Shown here: positions 51,267 to 60,349 of the stretch, piece by piece
How positions within the stretch are numbered: position 1 is the first letter of the stretch
Layout: each line of letters starts with the position of its first letter
NCBI GenBank assembly: GCA_036555325.1
Contig: DATBLQ010000081.1
Span: forward strand, 1 to 64,000
Length of the DNA stretch: 64,000 bases
Direction of reading: 5' to 3'
Source of the DNA: DATBLQ01 sp036555325
Lineage (GTDB): Bacteria > Pseudomonadota > Alphaproteobacteria > Rhizobiales > Aestuariivirgaceae
Notes under the pieces: generated by a model
Told to the model about the DNA's origin: nothing
Databases searched by the model: none
What the model saw: the letters and a program-made list of their open reading frames with translations, nothing else
Made by a program: the position numbers and the translations under genes

Positions 51267-52406
51267 TTACTGGTCTTCCTTCGTCTGCCCCATGATTTCC
51301 TGGGCGGTAAAATTGATACCGCAGGATGGGAAGGCATTGCCTACGAAGAAGTTGTCTGACTGGTCGGCGTAAAAGTCCCGGCCGTCCTGGAAATCGGGGT
51401 CTTCCACGATAGCAAGCGGCAACGCTATCGACTGAGGAATCACCTGACCTTCGAGAGCCGCAATTGCGGTTTTGATCGCAACGGCGACCTGTGCAGGACC
51501 GGTACCCGCGGACGAGCACTTCAGGCCATCCTTCGAATGGGCGCCGCAATATTTGCGGAAGCCGTTTTCCGTCTCGCCGCCCACTGGCACAAAGGGATGG
51601 CCGGCATCGATCAAGGCGCGAATCGTTCCCGTTGAGCCTCCCTGAACCGTCACCCCATCGAATTTCTTATGCACGGCGACAGCGTCGGCAGTGACCTTTT
51701 GAGCGGTTCCATCATCCCATTTGCCGATCACCTCCACGACTTCCCAATCACCCCCTGACGCTTTGAGAACCTCGTGGATTCCTTCGTGCCGGTCGCGATC
51801 AACCGAGGTGCCGGACACGCCTCGGACTTCGAGGATCTTTCCCTTCTTGTCCGGAATGTTCTTCACCAGCCAATTGGCCCACAAAATCCCCAGGCCCTTC
51901 TGATCGACGTTCACGTTGATCGCTTCGTCGGTATCAAGTGTGTTGTCGAACGCAACGAGCACGACGCCCGCCGCGTTGGCGCGCTTGATGACCGGTCCGA
52001 AGGCGGCAGGATTCTGGGCATTCACGATGACCGCGTCATATCCTGAATTGATGAAGTTATCGACCGCGGCTATTTGGGCTGCAAGGTCTTCCCCGGTCGA
52101 GACGACTTTGAATTCCTTCAACTTTGCTGCGACTTCGGGTTGCGCCGCATAGGCTTTGGCAGTCTGAATCATCTGGATTCGCCATGTATTGCCAATGAAA
52201 CCATTGGCCAGCGCGATCCTGTAAGGCCCTTGTTTGGCGGGAAATTTGAAATGCTTGGTCTCAGCGGTCCACGGCTTGAAGCAATCCGGTTCCGCGCCAG
52301 GGCCAGCCACGACTTCCGGCCCCGCGGCAAACGCCGCCGAAACGCTGAACGATATAAGCACAGCGCCGGCAAGGGCTCCTTGTTTGAATTTACGCACTAA
52401 GTCCAT
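51267..52406 (-). CDS. Ribose-family ABC transporter substrate-binding protein
   Basis: This 379-residue protein has a signal peptide (1-27, AGAVLISFSVSAAFA) and a periplasmic binding fold of type I: YRIALANGFIGNTWRIQMIQTAK, GEDLAAQIAAVDNFINSGYDAVIVNAQNPAAF, VVLVAFDNTLDTDEAINVNVDQ and VRGVSGTSVDRDRHEGI. The ligand is probably a sugar or polyol. Two Cys pairs may form disulfides. The start follows a GGGAGGAAA Shine-Dalgarno sequence. It leads the minus operon SBP-ATPase-permease-permease. Confidence 0.87.
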   Translation of the reverse strand: MDLVRKFKQGALAGAVLISFSVSAAFAAGPEVVAGPGAEPDCFKPWTAETKHFKFPAKQGPYRIALANGFIGNTWRIQMIQTAKAYAAQPEVAAKLKEFKVVSTGEDLAAQIAAVDNFINSGYDAVIVNAQNPAAFGPVIKRANAAGVVLVAFDNTLDTDEAINVNVDQKGLGILWANWLVKNIPDKKGKILEVRGVSGTSVDRDRHEGIHEVLKASGGDWEVVEVIGKWDDGTAQKVTADAVAVHKKFDGVTVQGGSTGTIRALIDAGHPFVPVGGETENGFRKYCGAHSKDGLKCSSAGTGPAQVAVAIKTAIAALEGQVIPQSIALPLAIVEDPDFQDGRDFYADQSDNFFVGNAFPSCGINFTAQEIMGQTKEDQ

Positions 52407-52452
52407 TTGTTTCCTCCCTCATGGACAAATCTAGCAATTCAAACTTAGCACT

Positions 52453-52467
52453 ACTTGTATGACAAGT
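52453..52467. promoter_or_regulatory. Inverted-repeat operator candidate between divergent importers
   Basis: ACTTGT-ATG-ACAAGT is a perfect 15-bp palindrome with a 3-bp spacer, 46 bp before the start of the sugar binding-protein gene (minus) and 100 bp before the polyamine-type binding-protein gene (plus). The core TTGT...ACAA resembles operators of GntR-family regulators. No regulator gene is adjacent. Confidence 0.45.
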
Positions 52468-52508
52468 GCACCCACTAATCTGCCAACTCGTCGTGAGGCG
52501 AAGTCAAA

Positions 52509-52536
52509 TTGACTCGTTTTTGGAATTGGTACAATT
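52509..52536 (+). promoter_or_regulatory. Candidate promoter with embedded palindrome
   Basis: TTGACT (52509-52514) and TACAAT (52530-52535) resemble -35 and -10 boxes, though the 15-bp spacer is short. The second overlaps a perfect inverted repeat AATTG-GTA-CAATT (52524-52536), so a repressor there could block RNA polymerase. It is just upstream of the polyamine-type operon. Confidence 0.35.
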
Positions 52537-52567
52537 TCCCCAGTCCCCCTCTGATAGGAGCTGGCCC

Positions 52568-53629
52568 ATGACTTCGCCCCACATCAAGTTTTGTGCGCTG
52601 CTGGCCGTCGTTGGTTTCTTTCTTGTGCCAATTCCCAAGGGCGAGGCACAGGAACTCAATGCGCTCGTCTGGTGCGATCACTCCGATCCTGCCGTGCTCA
52701 AGCCCTTTGAAGACGCCAATGCGGTGAAGGTTAATGTAAAGGAGTTCGAAGGAACGGGTGCCGGCCTAGCAATAGTCGAACAATCGAACCCGGGCGATTG
52801 GGACGTAATGGTGATCGACTCGATCGATGTGCGGCGCGGGGTGGAAAAGGGTCTTTTCGAGCCCTTGCCGGAAGATCAGCTTCCGCTTGCCGATGTCTTT
52901 CCGGAAGTAACCATGGACAACCACACCAAGGTCGACGGCAAGCGATACGGAATTACCGAGAAGTTCGGTTACAACACCATCGGCTATAACAATCAGAAGG
53001 TCGATCCGAACGACATGCAAAGCTTGGCGTCCTTGTCCTCTGAGAAGTACAAGGGCCGCATCGCCATTTACGATTATTATCTGCCCGTGATCGGCATGGC
53101 GGCTTTGGCGACCGGAAAAAAGACGGCGGAGCTGACCGCCGATGATCTTCCGGCGATCAGGGAAGTTCTGCTGAAGTGGAAAGCGAACTCAAAACTGGTG
53201 GGCGAGGTGACAGCCAGTCAAACCGCGTTGGCGACCGGTGAGGTGGATGTACTGGTCGGTGGCGGAGAATGGGTGACAGCGGGTCTTGCCAAGGAAAATC
53301 CCGCTCTCGATTTCTCAATTCCCAAAGAAGGTGGAATTCTCTGGTCGCAATCGCTTGCCATGTTTTCGGCCAGCAACAACAAGGATCTGGCGCTCAAGTT
53401 CATTCAATATATCATGAGCCCGGACGGCCAGGCGCGACTGGCAACATCGTCCTGCTATTGGGGCATGCCGGCAAATCAGAAAGCCGCGCTTTCTGATGAA
53501 CAAAAAAAGATCCTGCGCTTCGATGAACAGAAGCAATTTCTCGCCCGCGCGCAGCCCTATCCGGCTCCAGACGCCGATCTAGACAAGAAGATGCAGGACA
53601 TTTGGACTGAAATGCTGCAAGCTCAATGA
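52568..53629 (+). CDS. Polyamine-type ABC transporter substrate-binding protein
   Basis: This 353-residue type II binding protein has a signal peptide (about 1-27, FCALLAVVGFFLVPIPKGEAQ). It matches the PotD/spermidine-putrescine class by overall layout (NALVWCDHSDPAVLKPFEDANAV, YGITEKFGYNTIGYN, LVGGGEWVTAGL, WSQSLAMFSASNNKDLALKFIQYI). The true ligand is unknown. ATG 52568 is placed just after GATAGGAGC, a good ribosome-binding site. It is the first gene of a long plus-strand operon. Confidence 0.85.
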   Translation: MTSPHIKFCALLAVVGFFLVPIPKGEAQELNALVWCDHSDPAVLKPFEDANAVKVNVKEFEGTGAGLAIVEQSNPGDWDVMVIDSIDVRRGVEKGLFEPLPEDQLPLADVFPEVTMDNHTKVDGKRYGITEKFGYNTIGYNNQKVDPNDMQSLASLSSEKYKGRIAIYDYYLPVIGMAALATGKKTAELTADDLPAIREVLLKWKANSKLVGEVTASQTALATGEVDVLVGGGEWVTAGLAKENPALDFSIPKEGGILWSQSLAMFSASNNKDLALKFIQYIMSPDGQARLATSSCYWGMPANQKAALSDEQKKILRFDEQKQFLARAQPYPAPDADLDKKMQDIWTEMLQAQ

Positions 53630-53632
53630 AGG

Positions 53633-54505
53633 ATGTCGCGAGGCGAATCGGTACGACACTCATCTGCAACTCGCCTGAAGCCGTGGCTTTTTGCCGGCCC
53701 GGCATTGTTGTGGACAATAGCGTTCTTTCTACTTCCGTTCCTCGCAATGGGGTTGGTGAGCCTGTGGCGGCTTTCTCCAGGCGGACTGGACCGCAGCCTT
53801 AGCTTTTCCAACTATTCGCAGTTTTTCGACAATCCCAGCTACTACCAGGCAATGATCAACTCCCTTGAGGTCACGGCCGTCGTTACCCTTGTCTCAATCC
53901 TGCTCGCCTATCCCCTCGCTTGGATTCTCGCCGAACGAATCCCGGAACGCTGGCAACGCCTTGCCTTGACCTTGGCCATCCTGCCGTTTTGGACCTCGTA
54001 CGTCGTGAGATCCTACAGCTGGCTCCTGGTCTTGGCCGAACGGGGCATAGTAAACAATGCCCTTCTGTCCGTCAGGCTGCTGGATCAGCCGGTACAACTC
54101 GCCAATACTCGGTTTGCCACCGTTTTGGGATTTGTGCATTTTTTCGTCATGCTGCTGACCCTCACGATTTACGCCAGCCTCAAGCAGCTTCCGGCGAGCT
54201 ATCGGCACGCAGCGGCCGATCTCGGCGCCAGCCGCCTGCAGACATTCATACATGTCATCCTGCCATTGACGTTGCCGGGAATCACGGTCGGTGCGTTTCT
54301 TACCTTTGTCCTTGCCATCGGAGACTACATCACTCCCCAGATCTTGGGAGGCAACAATGAACTGCTCATGCCGCAACTCATTATGCTCCAGATCGGCAGG
54401 CGCGGTGATTTTCCTCTCGCCTCCGCGCTGTCCTTGATCCTCATGCTCGCGGTGAGCATTGCCTATATTGCCGCTGCGCGCTGGCTCAAGCTCGAGAGAA
54501 GTTAG
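53633..54505 (+). CDS. PotB-type ABC transporter permease
   Basis: This 290-residue permease has six helices. It carries the inner-membrane EAA loop RHAAADLGASRLQTFIHVILPLTLPGITVG and the PotB-like start WLFAGPALLWTIAFFLLPFLAMG. It begins 3 bp after the binding-protein stop. It pairs with the next permease for a heterodimer. Confidence 0.87.
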   Translation: MSRGESVRHSSATRLKPWLFAGPALLWTIAFFLLPFLAMGLVSLWRLSPGGLDRSLSFSNYSQFFDNPSYYQAMINSLEVTAVVTLVSILLAYPLAWILAERIPERWQRLALTLAILPFWTSYVVRSYSWLLVLAERGIVNNALLSVRLLDQPVQLANTRFATVLGFVHFFVMLLTLTIYASLKQLPASYRHAAADLGASRLQTFIHVILPLTLPGITVGAFLTFVLAIGDYITPQILGGNNELLMPQLIMLQIGRRGDFPLASALSLILMLAVSIAYIAAARWLKLERS

Positions 54506-54506
54506 C

Positions 54507-55289
54507 ATGCAAAAGCTTGGCCGAGCGGCGACGGTTACTTATGCACTCTTGCTTTACGCCTTTATCTTTTTCCCCGTTATCGTCCTTGTGCTCTTTTCGT
54601 TCCAGGGGTCACTCTTTCCGGTTCCGCCGTTCAACGGGCCGTCGCTGCGGTGGTATCGGGCAGCGCTTGGCGATGAGCGGCTCACCTCGGCGCTTGTCAA
54701 TTCGCTGCTGGTCGCCGTTTCATCTTCGATTGTTTCGGTCTTGCTCGGCTTTCTAGCTGCGTATGGATTTGCGCGATACAGACTACGCGGAACTGCCTTC
54801 TTCCGCGGATTGATTACCGCGCCGCTGTCGGTCAGCTACCTCATCATAGGAATGGGGTTGCTTATCCTGTTCAATGGCACCGGTGTGCCAAAATCGCTCA
54901 CTGCCGCTGCCATCGGTCATGTGGTGATCAATCTTCCTCTGTGCTTTGCAATCATCTACAGCCAGTTTGGCGAGCACCAGGTAAATATTGAACGCGCCGC
55001 ACGCGATTTGGGTGCCAACGATTGGCAGGTATTGATACTCATCACCGCACCAATCCTATGGCCCGCGCTGTTTGCCAGTTTCTTCCTGTCAATGACATTT
55101 TCCTGGGACGAGTTTGTGATCGCCTTCCTGCTGACCCGCTTCGATACCACTTTGCCGGTGGAAATCTGGAGCCTTCTGCGCTCGGGCTTGAGTCCTAAAA
55201 CCAATGCCATCGGGTCGGTGGTATTTGGCATCTCGGTGATAATGGTGCTGGTTCTCGAGCTGGTGGTGCTGCGAAGACGGAAGTCATGA
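54507..55289 (+). CDS. PotC-type ABC transporter permease
   Basis: This 260-residue permease has six helices. The EAA loop reads ERAARDLGANDWQVLILITAPILWPAL, and the family ending FSWDEFVIAFLLTRFDTTLPVEIWSLLRSGLSPKTNAIGSV is clear. ATG 54507 follows the potB-like stop at 54505 directly, and its own stop overlaps the ATPase gene by 4 bp (ATGA). Confidence 0.87.
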   Translation: MQKLGRAATVTYALLLYAFIFFPVIVLVLFSFQGSLFPVPPFNGPSLRWYRAALGDERLTSALVNSLLVAVSSSIVSVLLGFLAAYGFARYRLRGTAFFRGLITAPLSVSYLIIGMGLLILFNGTGVPKSLTAAAIGHVVINLPLCFAIIYSQFGEHQVNIERAARDLGANDWQVLILITAPILWPALFASFFLSMTFSWDEFVIAFLLTRFDTTLPVEIWSLLRSGLSPKTNAIGSVVFGISVIMVLVLELVVLRRRKS

Positions 55290-56353
55290 CTGAACCGCTC
55301 GCCGTTATCCGCAATGTCTCCCACCGTTTCGGCACGGTGAGCGTGCTTGACGATGTCTCGTTGAACATAGCCGCCGGCAGATTCACCGTACTGCTCGGAC
55401 CATCGGGCTCTGGCAAGACGACTCTTTTGTCGATTGTCGGAGGATTCCTGATACCAACCGAGGGGCAAATCCTGATCGCTGGGGTAGATTGCACCCATAT
55501 GCCTCCCGCCCAGCGGCCCACGACAACCGTGTTCCAGGATTATGCCTTGTTTCCCCACATGTCGGTTGCTGCCAATGTGGCGTTCGGTTTGAGAATGCGC
55601 GGCATACGCCGGCGCACTCGCCGTGCGGCCGCCATTGAGATGCTCGGTTTGGTCGGCCTTGAGCACATGGCAGAAAAAAGGCCCCACCAGCTTTCCGGCG
55701 GCCAAAGGCAAAGAGTGGCACTTGCCCGCGCTTTGGTCGTGGAACCGCAAGTGCTGCTGCTGGACGAGCCTCTCGGCGCTCTTGATTTGAAGCTTCGCCG
55801 GCAAATGCAAGATGAGCTCAAGTCGATCCAAAAACGAGTTGGCACTGCCTTCCTCCACGTAACCCATGATCAGGAAGAGGCCATGGCGCTTGCCGATGAG
55901 GTCGTGGTGATGAACCAGGGCCGCATTGTGGATTGGGGGGCGCCCGAGAAGGTCTACTCTCGCCCCCGCACCCGTTTCAGCGCAAGCTTCATGGGAGAAA
56001 GTACTTTGCTGGAGGGAAAAGTAGTTGAGGTCGATGGCGACCAGTTGATTATCGCGACGTCCCTCGGACGTCTCACCCTGCCCGGAAGGGCAGCGCAGGG
56101 AGAGCACGTTGCCCTCGCCATCCGGCCGGAACGACTTACACTGCGGAGCACGCGCGATGCCTGGCTGCACCTGGGGCGAGCGCTGGTGACCGATCTGGTT
56201 TTCCAGGGCAGTTTCAAACGCGTGACCGCAGTGAGCGAAAGCGTCCCGCCGGTCGAGCTTGTGATTCGTGTCGGCACTGATGAGCAAGTCACGGTTGGCG
56301 CGCGTGCCGACATTTACTGCAAGCCCGCAGATCTCATTTTGCTACGAAACTGA
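55286..56353 (+). CDS. PotA-type ABC transporter ATP-binding protein
   Basis: This 355-residue ATPase carries LLGPSGSGKTTLLSIVGG (Walker A), FQDYALFPHMSV (Q-loop), LSGGQRQRVALARAL (signature), LLLDEPLGALDLKLR (Walker B) and VTHDQEEAMALAD (switch His). The C-terminal TOBE domain (about 270-350) is the regulatory part typical of PotA. The gene overlaps the permease stop by 4 bp. Confidence 0.92.
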   Translation: MTEPLAVIRNVSHRFGTVSVLDDVSLNIAAGRFTVLLGPSGSGKTTLLSIVGGFLIPTEGQILIAGVDCTHMPPAQRPTTTVFQDYALFPHMSVAANVAFGLRMRGIRRRTRRAAAIEMLGLVGLEHMAEKRPHQLSGGQRQRVALARALVVEPQVLLLDEPLGALDLKLRRQMQDELKSIQKRVGTAFLHVTHDQEEAMALADEVVVMNQGRIVDWGAPEKVYSRPRTRFSASFMGESTLLEGKVVEVDGDQLIIATSLGRLTLPGRAAQGEHVALAIRPERLTLRSTRDAWLHLGRALVTDLVFQGSFKRVTAVSESVPPVELVIRVGTDEQVTVGARADIYCKPADLILLRN

Positions 56354-56364
56354 GGGAACCCGAT

Positions 56365-57117
56365 TTGCCTCTGATCCAGGTTTCGGAAGAAAGTTGGTAT
56401 GAAACCATCAAGATGGCAGACGGCGTCACGCTGATCCACGAACCTTGGATTAAGCCCTTCTACCGCTGCAACATGTGGCATGTACGCGGTCGCGATCGCG
56501 ACCTGCTGTTCGATTCGGGTCTTGGCCATGTAAGTCTTCGCGCAAACGTGGCACTGCTGAGTGAGCGGCCTCTTATTTGCGTGGCGAGCCACACGCATTT
56601 TGACCACATTGGAAGCCACCATGAGTTCAGCGATCGACGCGTGCACCGGGCAGAAGCGAGCATCCTGGCCGACCCACGCAATGAATGGACACTGGCCGAC
56701 AAATACGCCACCGACGGCATGTTCGACCGGTTGCCGCCTGCCTGGGACGCGTCGAAATATCGGGTGAAAGCTGCGCCCGCCAGCCTCCTTCTCGATCACG
56801 GCGCAACGATCGATCTCGGAGATCGTGCGTTCGAGGTCGTGCACACTCCGGGGCATTCGCCGGGCGGGATAGGCCTACTCGAGACGCGCACCGGTATTTT
56901 CCTCTCGGGCGACATCGTCTATGACGGCCCGCTGATCGACGACGCCTATCATTCCAACCCGGAAGACTATGCCGCCACTTTGCGACAGCTTCATGGGCTC
57001 AAAGCGAGCATTGTGCACGGTGGCCACTTTCCCAGCTTCGGACCCGTTAGGCTTCGGCAGATCATAGACGATTACTTGGCCGGCCGGAGACAGGCTGGCT
57101 GTCACCTCGTCCCCTGA
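56365..57117 (+). CDS. MBL-fold metallo-hydrolase
   Basis: This 250-residue protein has the metallo-beta-lactamase signature ASHTHFDHIGSHHEF (HxHxDH), a later VVHTPGHSPGGIGL (His) and LSGDIVYDGPLIDD (Asp), ending in VHGGHFPSFG. Such enzymes hydrolyse thioesters, lactones or other esters. The start is TTG 56365, supported by GAGGGAA seven bases before it; an ATG at 56413 would lose the first strand. It directly follows the importer ATPase (11 bp), so it is probably in the same operon. Confidence 0.85.
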   Translation: MPLIQVSEESWYETIKMADGVTLIHEPWIKPFYRCNMWHVRGRDRDLLFDSGLGHVSLRANVALLSERPLICVASHTHFDHIGSHHEFSDRRVHRAEASILADPRNEWTLADKYATDGMFDRLPPAWDASKYRVKAAPASLLLDHGATIDLGDRAFEVVHTPGHSPGGIGLLETRTGIFLSGDIVYDGPLIDDAYHSNPEDYAATLRQLHGLKASIVHGGHFPSFGPVRLRQIIDDYLAGRRQAGCHLVP

Positions 57118-57219
57118 ACTTGGCATCAAGGCGAGTTTTCATTCAGTCCGAATGTCGCTAATCTGGTGTCCCGCCGGCGGATCTTTGCTTCTGCCACGAG
57201 CAGTTTGGGAGAGTCACAC

Positions 57220-58194
57220 ATGTTACAACTCAGCAGAGAAGAATTGCTGCAGGCCTATCGGCGGATGAAGACCATCCGCGAGTTTGAGGAACGGCTGCAC
57301 GTGGAATTTGGCAATGGCGAGTTTCCGGGATTCGTTCATCTCTACGCCGGTGAGGAGGCAAGTGCGGTCGGCGTCTGCCAACAGCTTAAGGAGGATGTCG
57401 ATTATATCGCCAGCACGCACCGCGGGCACGGACATTCGATTGCCAAAGGTTGCGATGTTGACGCGATGATGCTGGAAATCTTCGGCAAGCAGGGCGGTCT
57501 ATGCAAAGGCAAAGGCGGATCCATGCATATCGCCGACCTCGACAAGGGAATGATGGGCGCCAATGGGATCGTCGGGGGCGGTCCGCCCCTAGTGTGTGGT
57601 GCCGCCCTGTCAGCGAAGCATCTCAAAACGGGCGGAGTCGCCATCGCCTTTGTGGGTGATGGAGGGTCGAACCAGGGCACCACTTTCGAAGCCATGAATT
57701 TGGCGGCCGTGTGGAAGCTTCCGGCGATCTTCATTTTTGAGAACAATGGGTACGCGGAGTCCACTGCCAGCAGCTGGTCCGTCGCGTCAGGCGATATTGC
57801 CAAACGTGCGGATGCCTTCGGTATGCCGGGCAAAATCGTCAACGGACATGACTTCTTTGCCGTTTATGAGGCTGCCAAGGAGGCAATAGACCGAGCTCGG
57901 GAAGGCGAGGGGCCCTCGCTGCTCGAGTTTAAACTTAATCGCTACTACGGGCATTTCGAGGGGGATGCGCAGACCTATCGCGGCAAGGACGAAGTAAAGC
58001 GACTTCGCCAGGAGAAGGATTGCCTCAAGCTGTTCCGTTCGCGGGTAACCGAAACACAGCTCCTCGATGAACGTCAGTTCGCCGAAATCGATGACGAGGT
58101 GACTGGGCTCATCGAAAACGCGGTAATGAAAGCCAAGGCCGCACCTTATCCGACGGCCGCGGAATTGCACACCGACGTCTATGTTTCCTATTGA
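57220..58194 (+). CDS. acoA: Thiamine-diphosphate dehydrogenase E1 alpha, AcoA/PdhA-type
   Basis: This 324-residue protein has the E1-alpha signature: MKTIREFEERLHVEFGNGEFPGFVHLYAGEEASAVGV, HRGHGHSIAKGCD and the ThDP-binding GDGGSNQGTTFEAMNLAAVWKLPAIFIFENN. It decarboxylates a 2-oxo acid or cleaves a diketone/acetoin, with E1 beta. ATG 57220 follows GGGAGAG. The substrate is unknown. AcoA assignment rests on the acoB-acoC order. Confidence 0.85.
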   Translation: MLQLSREELLQAYRRMKTIREFEERLHVEFGNGEFPGFVHLYAGEEASAVGVCQQLKEDVDYIASTHRGHGHSIAKGCDVDAMMLEIFGKQGGLCKGKGGSMHIADLDKGMMGANGIVGGGPPLVCGAALSAKHLKTGGVAIAFVGDGGSNQGTTFEAMNLAAVWKLPAIFIFENNGYAESTASSWSVASGDIAKRADAFGMPGKIVNGHDFFAVYEAAKEAIDRAREGEGPSLLEFKLNRYYGHFEGDAQTYRGKDEVKRLRQEKDCLKLFRSRVTETQLLDERQFAEIDDEVTGLIENAVMKAKAAPYPTAAELHTDVYVSY

Positions 58195-58206
58195 GGGAGA
58201 GTAGCT

Positions 58207-59223
58207 ATGGCCAGGAAACTTTCTTTCAGGAATGCAGTCAACGAAGCTCTCGCCCTGGAAATGGAACGCGACTCACGCGTCATCGTCATGGGTGAGGATG
58301 TTTCCGGCGGCACCGGCTCTCCCGGCGAAACCGACGCCTGGGGCGGGCCATTTGGCGTCACCAAGGGACTGTCGAAGCGCTTCCCCGATCAAGTGCTTGA
58401 CACGCCGATCAGTGAATCAGGCTTCATAGGTGCGGCGGTCGGCGCAGCCGCGTCTGGTTTGCGGCCCGTGGCCGAACTCATGTTCGTCGACTTCATGGGC
58501 GTCTGCTTCGACCAGATTTTCAATCAGGCGGCTAAGTTCCGTTACATGTTTGGCGGGAAAGCCACAACACCTGTGGTGATCCGCTGCATGATCGGAGGAG
58601 GGTATCGGGCTGCCGCCCAGCATTCGCAAATTCTGTACAGCGTCTTTACCCACATACCTGGGCTGAAATGCGCCGTGCCGTCGTCACCGTATGAGGCAAA
58701 GGGCCTCCTGATACAGGCAATCCGCGAGGATGATCCAGTCATGTTTTTCGAGCACAAGATGCTTTACGACGTGGAAGAAGAAGTGCCCGAAGGCGCCTAC
58801 ACTATTCCTTTCGGCGAGGCGAATCTGTTGCGCGAGGGCAAGGATGTGACGATTGTCGCTCTCGGCCGGATGGTGATGCTGGCCATGCAGGCGGCCGACG
58901 CCTTGGCCAAGGACAAGATCACCTGTGATGTCATCGATCCACGCACGACGTCCCCCCTTGATGTCGATACCATCCTGGACAGCGTCGAAAACACCGGCCG
59001 GCTTGTCGTTGTGGACGAGTCCCATCCGCGCTGCTCGATGGCCACCGATATTGCCGCCCTCGTCGCGCAGGAAGCTTTCGACGCGTTGAAGGCCCCGATC
59101 CAGATGGTGACGGCGCCGCACACGCCGGTCCCCTTCTCTCCGGCTCTTGAAGACCTCTACCTCCCGAGCGCCGACAAGATCTCAGCGGCGGTACGCAAGA
59201 TCAGGCAGAAAGCTGCCGCATGA
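58207..59223 (+). CDS. acoB: Thiamine-diphosphate dehydrogenase E1 beta, AcoB-type
   Basis: This 338-residue transketolase-like beta subunit carries VIVMGEDVSGGTGSPGETDAWGGPFGVTKGLSKRFPDQVLDTPISESGFIGAAVGAA, FMGVCFDQIFNQAAKFRYMFGGK and ATDIAALVAQEAFDALKAPIQMVTAPHTPVPFSP. It forms the E1 heterotetramer with the product of the preceding gene (12 bp gap), following a GGGAGAG ribosome-binding site. Its stop overlaps acoC by 4 bp. Confidence 0.87.
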   Translation: MARKLSFRNAVNEALALEMERDSRVIVMGEDVSGGTGSPGETDAWGGPFGVTKGLSKRFPDQVLDTPISESGFIGAAVGAAASGLRPVAELMFVDFMGVCFDQIFNQAAKFRYMFGGKATTPVVIRCMIGGGYRAAAQHSQILYSVFTHIPGLKCAVPSSPYEAKGLLIQAIREDDPVMFFEHKMLYDVEEEVPEGAYTIPFGEANLLREGKDVTIVALGRMVMLAMQAADALAKDKITCDVIDPRTTSPLDVDTILDSVENTGRLVVVDESHPRCSMATDIAALVAQEAFDALKAPIQMVTAPHTPVPFSPALEDLYLPSADKISAAVRKIRQKAAA

Positions 59224-60341
59224 GCGACACTCTGAAGGCTGTGGTAATGCCCAAATGGGGACTTGCCATGTCGGAAGGCATGCTCGCCAAATGGCACATC
59301 GCTGAAGGTGCCGAAATCAAGTCCGGTCAAGAAATCTGCGACATCGAAACGAGCAAGATCGCCAACGCGATGGAGTCGTCTGTTACCGGGCGAGTGCTTC
59401 GACGCGTGGCGCAGGAAGGGACAACTCTTCCGGTCGGTGCGCTCATCGCGGTCGTAGGTGAGGGCACCACGACCAGCGGCGATGTCGATGCCTTCATCAA
59501 CCGGTTTGAGCAGGAATTCGCCACGGCGGCGAAGGAGTCCAGCGCCGAGGAAGCCGGCAGTCAGACCATCGATGTGGGCGGGCGGAAAATCAACTATCTC
59601 AAACTCGGCGACGCCGCAGGTGTACCGATTATCCTGGTTCATGGGTTCGGAGCTGATCTGAATACATGGATGTTCAACCAGCCGCAGCTTGCCCAAACCC
59701 ATACCGTCTATGCCTTCGATCTGCCGGGCCATGGTCAGTCCGACAAATTGGTAGCGGAGGGAACAGTCGCTGAATTTGCCAAGGCCACGGCCGGCTTCAT
59801 GGATGCCCTGCAGGTCGCAAGAGCCCACCTTGTGGGCCAATCGCTGGGCGGGGCGATTGTGCTGCAGCTGGCGGCTGGCCATCCCGAGAAGGTCGCTTCA
59901 CTGACCCTCATTTCGAGCGCTGGCCTCGGTCCCGATATCAATATGCCCTATGTCGAGGCTTTTATTGGAGCAACGGGCCGAAGGGACCTTAAACCGGAAC
60001 TGGAGAAATTGTTCGCCGATCCGCAACTTGTCAGCCGAGACATGATCAACGATGTTCTCAAGTACAAGCGCATGGATGGCGTGGACAAGGTTCTTCGCAC
60101 CATTGCTGCAGGTGCATTTGCCGGCGGAAAGCAGAGCGCCGTTCTGCGCGAGCAGCTCGCCGCCGCAAAGGCTCCCGTGCAGGTCATCTTCGGGGCGCAA
60201 GACCAGATCATTCCAGCGAAACACGCGGAAGGCTTGGGTGGCAATGTGAAGGTTCGGATTATTCCGCAGGCAAGTCACATGCCGCACATGGAAGCAGCGG
60301 GCGAAGTAAACAGGCTGATCGCCGAGCTAGCCAAGCCATAA
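59220..60341 (+). CDS. acoC: AcoC-type lipoyl domain fused to an alpha/beta-hydrolase
   Basis: This 373-residue protein has an N-terminal lipoyl domain (about 1-80, VVMPKWGLAMSEGMLAKWHI and lipoyl-Lys in CDIETSKIANAMES). After a linker follows an alpha/beta hydrolase (about 120-373): VHGFGADLNTWMFNQP, VGQSLGGAIVLQLA (nucleophile Ser in GQSLGG) and SHMPHM (His). This is the AcoC layout of acetoin dehydrogenase: there is no classical E2 catalytic chloramphenicol-acetyltransferase fold. E3 (acoL/lpd) is not in the window. Confidence 0.85.
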   Translation: MSDTLKAVVMPKWGLAMSEGMLAKWHIAEGAEIKSGQEICDIETSKIANAMESSVTGRVLRRVAQEGTTLPVGALIAVVGEGTTTSGDVDAFINRFEQEFATAAKESSAEEAGSQTIDVGGRKINYLKLGDAAGVPIILVHGFGADLNTWMFNQPQLAQTHTVYAFDLPGHGQSDKLVAEGTVAEFAKATAGFMDALQVARAHLVGQSLGGAIVLQLAAGHPEKVASLTLISSAGLGPDINMPYVEAFIGATGRRDLKPELEKLFADPQLVSRDMINDVLKYKRMDGVDKVLRTIAAGAFAGGKQSAVLREQLAAAKAPVQVIFGAQDQIIPAKHAEGLGGNVKVRIIPQASHMPHMEAAGEVNRLIAELAKP

Positions 60342-60349
60342 CATCGCCG

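Noticed and set aside
54956..56287. A 443-codon open frame antisense to the PotC/PotA-type genes
   Set aside because: It is a shadow of two clear ABC genes with conserved motifs on the other strand.
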